The notes beneath the pieces were generated by a model, which was not told the origin of the DNA, made no database searches, and saw nothing but the letters and a program-made list of their open reading frames with translations. Both the position numbers and the translations under genes were made by a program. From positions 186,001 through 250,000 of the forward strand of contig NDFF03000367.1 in NCBI GenBank assembly GCA_002150815.3: DNA of 64,000 nucleotides, written 5' to 3'. This document shows, piece by piece, positions 1 to 9,144 of this stretch. This DNA is from Grammothele lineata (Eukaryota; Basidiomycota; Agaricomycetes; Polyporales; Polyporaceae). How positions within the stretch are numbered: position 1 is the first letter of the stretch; each line of letters opens with the position of its first letter.

Positions 1-286
1 TGACTGGGCCCTTGGGCACATTGTCCGGCCCATATCTCCATCGTTTTGGAACGCGCCACAGCGCGAGTAGGCTCGTTGGAAAGCTAATTGAAAGGACTTA
101 ATTGAAAGGACTTTGCAACGCGCCCACTCGCGCAAAAATCGAACCATGGATTGTGAAGTTAGCTCATATTCTCCTGCCGCCTCCACACACAACGGTAATC
201 TCTCCAGACTAATTTTGATACCGCGCTGTGGCGCGTTCCAAAACGATGGAGATATGGGCCGGACAATGTGCCCAAGGGCCCAGTCA
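1..286. repeat. 65-bp perfect inverted repeat with 156-bp spacer
   Basis: Bases 1-65 are repeated as their reverse complement at 222-286 (key block CCATATCTCCATCGTTTTGG and its complement). The spacer holds a short tandem of AATTGAAAGGACTT near 87-114. The left arm begins at the first base of the window, so the repeat may extend further left. It could be a foldback element or MITE, or two oppositely placed copies of a longer repeat. No coding capacity is evident. Confidence 0.9.
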
Positions 287-520
287 ACATGGTGCTATAT
301 TGTAACTACGTATGTGTATACTAATGTCCCTATGGCTCAGTCGGATACTATTCTGACTTACTTGTTGTCGTGCGCACGTTCGAAACCTTCAATCTGTGTC
401 GCTTTTTGATAGGATCATTTCATTTGATTGATGCATCCTTTGGCAGGGTGCAGACTTAGTACTGGTAGGCATCCAATTTGGATGCGCAATAGGTGCTGAG
501 CTATTACCATTTCCCTCAGG

Positions 521-1030
521 CTCCCTACTGTTATGGCTCTATACTACTGTAAATGTAGCTATAGTGCGCATTGGCGAGTGTCTCCGCGTTTGCGCTGGTG
601 TGCGGGCATTGCGCACAGGCGAGAGCGGCCGCCTGTGCGCTCAATTCCCTCCCTACTGTTATGGCTCTATACTACTGTAAATGTAGCTATAGTGCGCATT
701 GGCGAGTGTCTCCGCGTTTGCGCTGGTGTGCGGGCATTGCGCACAGGCGAGAGCGGCCGCCTGTGCGCTCAATTCCCTCCCTACTGTTATGGCTTTCTAT
801 ATACTACTGTAAATGTAGAGTGCGCATTGGCGAGTGTCTCTGCGTTTGCGCTGGTGTGCGGGCATTGCGCACAGGCGAGAGCGGCCGCCTGTGCGCTCAA
901 TTCCCTCCCTACTGTTATGGCTCTATACTACTGTAAATGTAGCTATAGTGCGCATTGGCGAGTGTCTCCGCGTTTGCGCTGGTGTGCGGGCATTGCGCAC
1001 AAGCGAGAGCGGCCGCCTGTGCGCAATGCC
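521..1030. repeat. Four tandem copies of a 128-bp GC-rich unit
   Basis: Units begin at 521, 649, 777 and 905, each opening CTCCCTACTGTTATGGCT, with a period of exactly 128 bp. Each carries the self-complementary stretch GCGCACAGGCGAGAGCGG...GCCTGTGCGC, which contains a NotI-type GCGGCCGC site, so every unit can form a hairpin. The third unit has small compensating changes (TTTCTATATACT, lost CTATAG). Open frames across the array only reflect the lack of stops in the repeat and should not be annotated as genes. Confidence 0.95.
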
Positions 1031-1088
1031 CACACCAGTGCGAATTTACAGCAGTATGGAGCCACAACCTGAGTAAGGAGGCAATTGA

Positions 1089-1136
1089 GCGCACAGGCGG
1101 CCGCTCTCGCCTGTGCGCAATGCCCGCACACCAGCA
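1089..1136. repeat. Inverted partial copy of the 128-bp repeat hairpin
   Basis: GCGCACAGGCGGCCGCTCTC and the following TGCCCGCACACCAGC are the reverse complement of the core of the 128-bp unit lying just upstream (for example 976-1024). Together with the last tandem unit this can form a long stem with a loop of about 60-70 bp. Confidence 0.85.
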
Positions 1137-1255
1137 CAAGTGTAATGTATATAAACCATGTACCCAGTGTTTTCCTTAATGATCCCCGGCACAAATGCAG
1201 CAGTCCTAGCCTTTTACAGGGCCTAACCTGGACTCCAGGGTTAAAAACTACTATA

Positions 1256-1542
1256 AATCGACACCAAACAACTTGCAGTGGGTGCACAGGGAGCGTATCT
1301 ACCTAGAATATCTTGTTGGGACAGGATATTCCGGCAAAACAACCCTAGGGATCGTCTGGGGACAACCAATCATAAGGTATATTACGCTACCTGCAGTTGT
1401 CCCAAGGGAATCGCACAGCGACAAGAGCAGCTATCGACACCAAACGACTTGGAGAGGGTGCACAGGAAGCACATCTACCTAGAACATCTTGTTGGGACAA
1501 GAAATACTGGCAGAACAACCCTAGGGACCTCTTGGGACACCG
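1256..1542. repeat. Imperfect direct repeat of about 110 bp (two copies)
   Basis: The blocks at about 1256-1365 and 1433-1542 share ATCGACACCAAAC, GGGTGCACAGG, ATCTACCTAGAA, ATCTTGTTGGGACA and ACAACCCTAGGGA in the same order, spaced about 177 bp apart, with scattered substitutions. This is an old local duplication with no recognisable coding content. Confidence 0.85.
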
Positions 1543-1560
1543 GAGTACCTGATTTTTTAG

Positions 1561-1632
1561 GCAACCAAGGCCTTGGTTGGCGGATTATACTGATAGGCAA
1601 CCAAGGCCTTGGTTGGCGGATTATACTGATAG
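1561..1632. repeat. 36-bp tandem duplication containing a palindrome
   Basis: Two adjacent identical 36-bp copies begin GCAACCAAGGCCTTGGTTGG and end TATACTGATAG. Each contains the palindrome CCAAGGCCTTGG. The identity of the copies points to a recent slippage or duplication. Confidence 0.95.
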
Positions 1633-1652
1633 GTTTTGCGGATGAGATGAAT

Positions 1653-1960
1653 GACTGATGTGGCTGCCATTCAGAGATGTTGACATAGAGGCCTAGCTGT
1701 AACCTAGCTCTAACGTAGCCCTAGCCCTTAGGGGGGCCCAAAGACCCCTTATAAATGTTTTAAGGATTACTTGTACGTCAAAGGGATAAATCTGTATATA
1801 AATACACACTCTTATTGACCTTCAACAAAAATGCTATAAGATAGAGTACATAATAGGTGATAGTTAAAGAATATGTGTAGTAGGAGGTACTCCCAAACGG
1901 CCAGCAAGTCGGCCGTTTTAGAGATCCTGCTACCCCCAGCTAGAGCTAATCTATATCTAG
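1653..1960 (-). other. Possible 3' LTR or 3' flank of the chromovirus
   Basis: This AT-rich stretch lies between the repeats and the retroelement ORFs. On the minus strand it would start TGCAGGCTAGATATAG and end ATCAGTCA, with a TATA-like TATTTATATACAG inside and a G-rich AGGGGG tract shortly upstream. These features fit an LTR, but I found no matching copy 5' of gag, so the call is weak. Otherwise nothing coding is visible here. Confidence 0.3.
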
Positions 1961-1973
1961 CCTGCACGGGACC

Positions 1974-2573
1974 TTAGGGACCCCCTATAAATGGGTAAGC
2001 GATGCGGGCGGAGCGTTGGCTCTGCCAGGACTGACGAGAGGAGGAGCTGCCCGTGTTGCTCCTTTGCCCGGTGAGGTGGCGACCACGGCGGGCCATCTGG
2101 GCGATGCACGGAGGAGGGTTCAAGAGATGGGGGACCTGTGGAGGGACTGGAGGAGCAGGGACCAGGGGAGGATGGACATTGATGTCGTTGGCTGGGATGG
2201 CCGCTCTGGCTGCTGCGAGCTGCTGCGGGTCGAGGAGGTTGTGGTAGGTGCTGGCGTGAATGTAGGGAATGTGACTGTGGGTGTGGTCAACGATGGTTTC
2301 AAGGGAATAGGTGAGACGGTCCTGCTGGTGGACCAGATTCTGTTCGGCGGTGTGGAGGGCGTTCATCGCAGATTGGACAGCCCCTAGGGACTCACGAGAA
2401 TACTGGACAGCCAGGTTCACGTCCCGGGCCACGTCGAGGACATCGCCGAGGTAATGCTCCTCGCCGACAAGCCTGTTGCGGAAGATCTCGAAGTGGCGGC
2501 GAGGGAGTTGGACGAGGTTGATGACGACGGTACGGGTCTGCTGGCGTGTGCGGATGGGGAAGTGTCTGGACAT
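1974..2573 (-). CDS. Extra ORF downstream of the retroelement chromodomain
   Basis: This 199-residue frame is on the same strand as pol and 3' of it. Its first half is basic and polar with a helical look (LRRHFEIF-like and NALHTAEQNLVHQQDRL segments). The second half is rich in Pro (PPLVPAPPVPPQVP) and Ser/Arg (GSSSSRQSWQSQRSAR). I recognise no catalytic motif. It may be an accessory ORF of this element lineage, a detached gag-like coiled-coil piece, or chance. Pol ends with a stop at 2659 and the two are separated by a hexanucleotide repeat, so it is not a simple pol extension. Confidence 0.4.
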   Translation of the reverse strand: MSRHFPIRTRQQTRTVVINLVQLPRRHFEIFRNRLVGEEHYLGDVLDVARDVNLAVQYSRESLGAVQSAMNALHTAEQNLVHQQDRLTYSLETIVDHTHSHIPYIHASTYHNLLDPQQLAAARAAIPANDINVHPPLVPAPPVPPQVPHLLNPPPCIAQMARRGRHLTGQRSNTGSSSSRQSWQSQRSARIAYPFIGGP

Positions 2574-2583
2574 GTTGGTGGTG

Positions 2584-2645
2584 AGGGTGCGAGTGCGAGT
2601 GCGAGTGCGAGTGCGAGTGTGAGTGCGAGTGCGGGTGCGAGTGCA
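2584..2645. repeat. Hexanucleotide (GAGTGC)n microsatellite
   Basis: About ten GAGTGC-type units with minor variation lie between the pol stop and the accessory ORF. The array is translatable in several frames (for example His-Ser repeats), which explains the low-complexity ORFs here. Confidence 0.9.
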
Positions 2646-2658
2646 CTGGTTGTGGATT

Positions 2659-4524
2659 TCAGAGGCGATGGGTGCGCTTATAAGCTTTCAGGACTTCCTG
2701 TAAATGTTCCAAATTCCTCTCTGGTTCCCAGGAGTTTTCGCTTGTTGGGTAGTCTTTCCATTTGACAAAGAATTGCATCTTCCCGTATCGTTTCCGATGT
2801 CCGACGATTGCTTCCACTTCCCATTCTTCTTCTCCTTTGACAAGGTCAGGTGGTGAAAGGAGATAGTTCGGGCCGTGCGTGTTGTTCTCCTTGTACGGGG
2901 TGAGAAGGCTGGCGTGGAATACGGGGTGGATTTTCCATTGGGCAGGGAGGTCCAGCTTGTACGTAAGTGGTCCAAGGACTTCCACGATCGTGAGAGGGCC
3001 TTATCTTTTCATGGCCAGCTTTTTGTTGTCCTTGAGAAAGCGGAGGTGCTTCGCTTCTAGCCAGACCTTCTGACCCTTTTCGAAGGGTTTGAATCCCCGA
3101 GTGATCCGTTGCACCATGTGTTGTCGTGCAAGCTCGTGCGCTGCCATCGCTTCCTGTCTGACTTTCTCCAGGTTGTCGAGACATTCTTCAACCGCTGGTA
3201 CGACTGTCTTGGGGGTGACTGATGGGATTGCCCTTGGGTTGTAGCCCATCATGAGGAAGAAAGGCGATGCGTTGCGGTTTTGTGCGAGCCTTTGGTTGTG
3301 TGTGAACTCCAAATCTGGCAAGAAGTCCGACCATGTCTCCGGGTGGTTAGCATAGAATGCCTGGAGGTATGCTTCAATTCCCTGGTTCATGCGCTCCGTT
3401 CCTCCATCGGTCTGTGGGTGATACGCCGTACTTATGGACGACTTGATGCCTGTGAGTCAGGTGAGCTCTTGGAAGACTTTTGCTGAGAATTGGGGGCCTC
3501 TATCTGAGATGATGCGCGTTGGTAGTCCGAAGTGTTTGTACAGGTTCTGGTGGATGAGGTGTGTTGTCCCTAGCGCATCGATGGTTTTCGTGCAAGGAGC
3601 AAGAATTACCCCCTTCGTAGCGTCGTGGTCTGCCATGACCATGAGTGCATCAAAACTGTTAAATGGGGGTAGGTTGGTGGTGAAGTTGACTGAGGTGGTG
3701 TCGAATGGGTAAGCGTTGGGCCTTGCAGGGATCGGCATGAGTGGGGGTACGGTTGGATGAGTGTTGATCTTGGTTTGCTGGCAAGTTGCGCAACCTGCGA
3801 CATAGTTCCGTACAAACACTGCCATGCCGGGCCACCAGTAGTCTCTTTTCAGCAGCTCCAACGTTCCAAACTGTCCTGGGTGTCCCATAGGTCGAAGATC
3901 GTGATATCGTCGCACGATTTCCCTCTTAAGGTCCTGATTGGGAGGGACGTAGCAACGGTCCCTAAAGAAGACTAGTCCATCTTCGAACTTCCAGTTCGCA
4001 AGGGTCGACTTCATTGGTAGTGGCGTGCCGTCCTTGGCAGCCGCGAGGGCGTCGAGTACAACTTGATCCTGCGTGTGGATGTCCTTGATTCTTTCTGCCA
4101 GGGGAATGTCCATTGCCACTACAAACAATTTGTCTGGGAGTAGTACAACAGCTTCGTTGTCGTTGTCCTCCAGATTCAGGTGTTGTAGACGGGACAGGGT
4201 ATCAGATTGAACCATGCGTGTGCCGGGAACATGCTTTAACTGCAGCTCGAACTGGGTTAGGAAGAGGCTCCATCGGGCTTGTCGCCAGTTGAGCTTTTGT
4301 GCTGTTCGGAAGTAGGTGAGGTTCTTATGGTCCGATAGGACTTCTACGGGGTAGGGGCTTCCTTCCAGGTAGTGCTGCCATTCTGTGAGGGCTCGTATGA
4401 TTCCTAACAGTTCTCTGTCGTAGATCTTGTAATTCCTTTCAGCGGAGTTGAACGACTTTGAGAGGTACGCACATGGGTGCATATCCCCGTTAGAGTCTGC
4501 CTGTCGGAGTATCGCACCTGTGGT
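2659..4524 (-). pseudogene. Ty3 pol, 3' half: RNase H end, integrase, chromodomain
   Basis: Reading from 4524 down, the frame opens inside RNase H, continues through the RNase H fragment NYKIYDRELLGI, the integrase HHCC-type zinc region (H near GHPGQFGTLELL, CATCQQTK), the core with DTTSVNF and SDRGPQFSAKVF (first and second Asp) and the late-core PQTDGGTERMNQ. It ends in a chromodomain (WEVEAIVGHRKRY, FFVKWKDYP, NSWEPERNL). Two in-frame stops interrupt it: TGA at 3457-3459, just after the second core Asp, and TAA at 3001-3003, before the chromodomain. No frameshift is needed to read past them. Integrase chromodomains are known to direct integration toward chromatin marks such as H3K9me; here the protein would be truncated. 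Confidence 0.93.
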
Positions 4525-4720
4525 TAGGCTTTAAGGGTCCAGTCTTGGTCCGGTCCTGAGGCCCAAAACCGAGGACCGGGACCGGTGGCCAGGACAGGAC
4601 CGACCCCTTAGAGCAGGACCGAGACCGGGACCGACTGAGGACCAAGACCGGCTAGGACCGCAGTCCGGTCCTGTCCTGACCAGTCAGGACCAATGTAGGA
4701 CCGGTCCTGGACCGGTCCTG
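4525..4720. repeat. hAT left terminal inverted repeat and subterminal repeats
   Basis: After the terminal repeat, motifs of the form GGTCCGGTCCTG, GGACCGGGACCG and CAGGACCGG recur many times up to about 4720. The same motif family fills the opposite end (about 8968-9144), so this is element-specific end architecture rather than host sequence. Confidence 0.9.
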
Positions 4721-4769
4721 AGCGTATCGAACGCAGAATATATCATATACGTAGTACATAGACAGTATA

Positions 4770-7700
4770 CTAGCTAGAATCGTAATTTCCAGTCTCTTCG
4801 AGCGCATCAAGCATCTTCGCATGTTGCTCATCCACGTCAAGGAGTTCAAATTCGAAGAGGAACTCCTCTTCGGGGTCCTCTAATTCCTCGTCATTTGCGG
4901 CTGCGTAGTCAGGGAGCGACTGGCACCACAAGTGCTTGAGGCACTCAATTGCCTCCAGGACACTGGGGTCCAGCCGTGAGCGTTGCGGGTTGAGGGTCTT
5001 CTTCGCGCGCGAGAAGAGCGACTCAGCGCCGACCGAGGTTGCTGCAACCGGGAGAATGTCGAGTGCCATCCTCACGAGTGTGGGATAAGCACGGCAGTTC
5101 TCCTAGCAACCCAACCGTCAATCGTCGAGCGCGCGCACAAAAGGCAAATAGAATATACTTACTGCCCACCACGCGACCGTATCCATGTTCTTCTTGACAT
5201 CCCGGGTCGTAGGATCGTCGAGGTAACGACGGAGCTCCTGCTTCCAGCCGTCATTGCCATCGTCTTGCGCATACTGCACCCGCCGGTGCCGGTCGAAGTC
5301 GTCTTCAGAGTCGGAGCCTGACTCGTTTTCACCGAAGCCGATTCGTCGAAACTTGCTGAAGGTGTGGCTCCCGCCAGGGCGGCTCTTGTCCGAAGAGTGT
5401 TGCGTGCTGCTGTCCGGGTCTGGCTGACTGCTATTTCCAGTGCTAGTGCGTGTCTTGGCGTCCTGGAAGAGCCGCTTTGGCCAGTACTTCTTCACCTGAG
5501 AACACTGCATCAGCAGACGGAACTCATTTGTAACAAGGCAGTAATTAAGCCGCTTACATGATTGTTGACGACTTCATGCGCATACTTAACCCAGTTCTTC
5601 GCATCCCAGTTCCCAGCCGCGAGCTCCGCCTGATATTCATCCTCCCCGGGCCATGCGTGATCGATATATGTCAACTTGTAGTACGGATGGAGCACTAGAT
5701 AATAATAGAAGATTAAGCAGAACCCGGGATACCAGTTCAATCACAGGCTCGTCACTGCGAAAAATACATACAAAGAGCGAGTATATAGGCGGGATTATCA
5801 CTCGCGAGTTTGTAGTACTTGTCGAGCTTGTCGAGAGCACCACGCAACACTTCGTGGTACAGCGAATACTCTGGATTCGAAAGCTTCTTCTCCCAACGAG
5901 TCGAGAGCTGGTCGAATATAGGTACAACCTGATGCAGAGTGGGGGCATGTGATGATGATGCAAGTTGGTGAAAGCGGTTGGCGTCCTATGCGGGCGTAAG
6001 CTAGCTGTAAGTGGCATATTAAACATCTTGACGATACCTCAAGAATCTGCCCGCACAGGGCGACGTGATCCCAGTCTTCTGGCAAGAGCGCAAACACCGA
6101 CCAGGGGATCTCTTTCTTCGGTTCGCCAGGGTGGCGAATCACAGTGATTGGGCCAAAGTGTTCATCTGCCAACGCTACCCACATGTTTACCACCTACAAC
6201 GAGTCGTACATATATCCGAATCAGTGGCGGCAATGCGGTGGCTGACAGGATATGTACTTACCGGCCGTACAAGCCATGCGCAGCCCATCATGCCGTGTGC
6301 AGTACCCCAGCGCATGTTCTCGTGAAGAGGAATGATGCGAGGGTGCTTCAGGTCAGGGATGGCTTGCAGCTGCATAGCTGCAAATGCGTCCTTGCGCTGA
6401 CCAGATGCCTGGATCTATGCGAACAAATCCCTTGTCATTAGCACGCAGATTGCACTACAAACGGACTTAAGTACGGTCGGACTGACCTTAATAGCGAGCG
6501 TGCAGATAATCGCGATGACATCGAGTCTGCCTTGGACAACCGATGTGGGATCCTTCAGATCATATTCCCACATTGCCTGCTTGGATTCGACGAGGCCGAC
6601 CTGAGTAACAGCCTTCATAAACTCTTCGATGGCGAGCTGGATAACATGTCCGAGACAGCTGGAAAAACGAAGTAAGTTCCACACCACTCAGAAAGCGAAA
6701 TAAGGTGGAAGGACCGTACCCAATGACTGACTCAGAGGCGCGCCACACATCTCGAACAAAACACTTGAAGAGCAAGCTCTCGAGATGCTCTCCTGCAGTA
6801 TGGTTGGAGGCTATGTTGTCGCCACTTATATGGCCGAGCTGTAGGTGCGGAAGAGGCGGATGTGAGTCATGATCATGGCAGGAGGAGACTTGAGACGGCG
6901 GGGAGTAAGGAGGCGAGAGAAGCGCTGAAGCGGGACTGCGCTGCAAACAGAATGCGAAACAGAACTCACCTTCGGGTCCTCTACGTCCCTATCTTCCATG
7001 ATTGTCACACCCGCCCGATCAAGAAGCAACAGCAGCCAGGCTGCCAGACGGGCGCCCAAATGCCGGCCGGTGATCTTGCGGAAAGCTGCAACCTCATTAC
7101 AGAAGATCCACTCGCCCTTGCTATTCACCTCGATCCACTGGATGAGTATGCCGAGATATGGTGCTGAGGTATAAGGTGCACTCCATGAGTCCCACATGAC
7201 CGAAATCGCTCCAGGAGCGGCAGAAACGTCGAGCTTGAGGTCCTCTAAGTATTTGGCAAACTCAGTCTCGATGCAGGTGTGTACCTCGCTGCCGCTAGGG
7301 AGCTCTGATGTCTGAGTACTCGGCCGCATTGTCACCAGACAGTTCCGCAGTGTGACCGAATTTGCCGTCTGAATTGGCTGCACAACAAAACGTCAGCTAA
7401 TCTGTGATTTGTTACTCGAGCAATCAACTCATTATTCGTGCGCTAGTGCCAGCCAATTTTACTCGGGCTGTACCCCACACATGCGGCTGCACTTGTGATT
7501 CGGATGTGCTGACGCCCAAGAAGCCTCGGGCGCCGTTCAGAGACGGGCGGACCCCAATGCTTCTTAGGCGTCGGTGCATCATAGTAGGACTAGGAGAGTT
7601 GCGGGCTGCACTGCAGCACCTGCGAGCACGTTGCGATCTCCGATGGTCCGCGGTGTTCCTAGGTGCAGTGCCCAGAAAGCCCACATATTTCCCACCATGC

Positions 7701-8869
7701 AGCAGCGATGGGAAAGCCTAGCCCACGCTCCTGCCGCTCAATTGTCTCAATGACGTCAAAAGAACTCATCGCAGCAGAGCACACCACGTGCTGGGTCATG
7801 GCAAACAGGATACGGTCGGGCATAAAAGTCGGTGCCTTCTCCTTCTTCACCACCCTCCCATTCAGCGTCCCCTGCTTCATCCTCTTCTTCCCACTCACTG
7901 CCTCCTCTCGCGCCTTCAAGATATCCCCCGGGATTGCCTGTAGCCCCTCCTCAATCTTACCAGCCTTGCAGCACTCGGCATATAGAGGATAGTGGACTGC
8001 TGTGTCCGCGCGGATGTGGTGCCGGAGGGTAGAGTTCGAACTGGTGAACCATCCCGCGCGTAGACCAGCGACGGCGATGACTTTTGGGTCATCTCTGGGG
8101 TGAACTCAAAAGGTAAGTACTTATCTGTCTCAGCGATATGCTCGCTTACTTGCACAACTTGCAGAATCTCCCCGTCTCCCTAGCTGGCGTCGCCAGTGAC
8201 CGGCCCTGACGATCGATGTTGAACAGCCTTGTTTCTCTCGGCTCAAACATCGTAGCAAGGTCTTCGGCCTGAACCTTTTTTTGTTTTGTCTTCTTTGGGA
8301 GCTCGATTGAGGTTGGCACTGGGTCGTCCTCGAGGATCTTAGGTGCGTCAGGCAACATATGTTGTGTGAATGGTAGTACGACTGACCTCGATTACGTCGG
8401 TGTTTCTAGTGTTGCCTTTTTTGTCTTTCGCAGTGCCCTTAGTGCGCCCACGAGACCGCCGCTTTGAACGTTTCGCGCGCACAGCACCCTTGCCCTTACC
8501 ACGCTGTCCAGATTCCTCGTCCTCCATCCCCGAATCAGATACTGCTTCATCTTCATCATCATCATCATCGTTGCCCTCCTCCTCCTCTTCATATGCATCT
8601 TCCGTGCCGTCACCGCTGGATTCCTCCCCTTCTCTACCCTCACCTACACCATCTTCAGGCTGTGTCTTCTTCCTCACACTGAATGCATTCACCCAACGCC
8701 CTAAAGTACCGAGTTTGGCTGCGCGCGGGAGTCGAAGCTTCTTCGGAGGCTGTTCCTGCTCCTCCTCGCTATGATCCCTGTCTTTGTCACGTTTGCGTGT
8801 ATTGGTAGCGCTCTGCAATTTGTCTTTTGATTTTGACTTCCCCGACATGTGTGATGCGAAGCGAGACAA
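4770..8869 (-). CDS. hAT transposase, multi-exon
   Basis: Exon pieces along the minus strand give one hAT-like protein. The N-terminus (8869-8391) is acidic and basic, including a long Glu/Asp run and an Arg/Lys-rich nuclear-targeting-like segment. The segment near 7280-7010 has ISVMWDSW (first catalytic Asp region) and a following ITGRHLGARLAAW. Near 6840-6800 is HISGDNIASNHTA (second Asp region). FSSCLGHVIQLAIEEF (6675-6630) matches the conserved CxxHxxxL-type stretch. The last exon (about 5075-4770) has ATSVGAESLFSRAKKTLNPQ and RSRLDPSVLEAIECLKHLW, the C-terminal hAT dimerisation domain, and ends at a stop. Exon borders in the middle are approximate. I saw no definite disabling mutation, but I did not splice every exon. 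Confidence 0.85.
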
Positions 8870-8967
8870 AGCTTTAAGGTTTGAGGGAGAGAAAGACGCT
8901 CAAAAAATCGATTGCGGGCCACGATGAACTGAACATCCCATGTGACAGCTACTACTTATAGAAGGCA

Positions 8968-9144
8968 AAGACCGGTCCTAACCAGTCCTAGAGGATCAGT
9001 CCCGGTCCTACTAATACTCAGGACCGGGACCGATGGGTAGGACCGGACCACCTGAGACCGCTTAGCAGTCCGGTCTTCTAGCGGTCCAGTTTCGGTTCTA
9101 GGACTGGTCCTGCACCGGTCCTAGGACTGGACCCTGAAAGCCTA
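8968..9144. repeat. hAT right terminal inverted repeat and subterminal repeats
   Basis: Multiple GGACCGG, GGTCCTA and CCGGTCC-type motifs end in the terminal repeat at 9144, followed directly by the target duplication CCTGTGGT (9145-9152). Confidence 0.9.

Larger units (their letters stand above)
4525..9144 (-). mobile_element. hAT-family DNA transposon, apparently complete
   Basis: The element is bounded by terminal inverted repeats: the left end reads TAGGCTTTAAGGGTCCAGTC and the right end, complemented, TAGGCTTTCAGGGTCCAGTC (one mismatch in 20). An 8-bp target duplication CCTGTGGT lies at 4517-4524 and 9145-9152. An 8-bp duplication is diagnostic of hAT. The terminal 150-200 bp at both ends are packed with GGACCGG/CCGGTCC-type motifs, as expected for subterminal transposase-binding repeats. 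The single gene inside is a multi-exon transposase on the minus strand. The insertion lies in RNase H of a chromovirus. Confidence 0.95.

Noticed and set aside
521..1030. CRISPR-like array
   Set aside because: Repeats are contiguous 128-bp units without unique spacers, and the genome is eukaryotic.
533..1072. 179-codon ORF with repeated peptide units
   Set aside because: It is the translation of the 128-bp tandem repeat array; the repeat is nucleotide-level and reads open in several frames.
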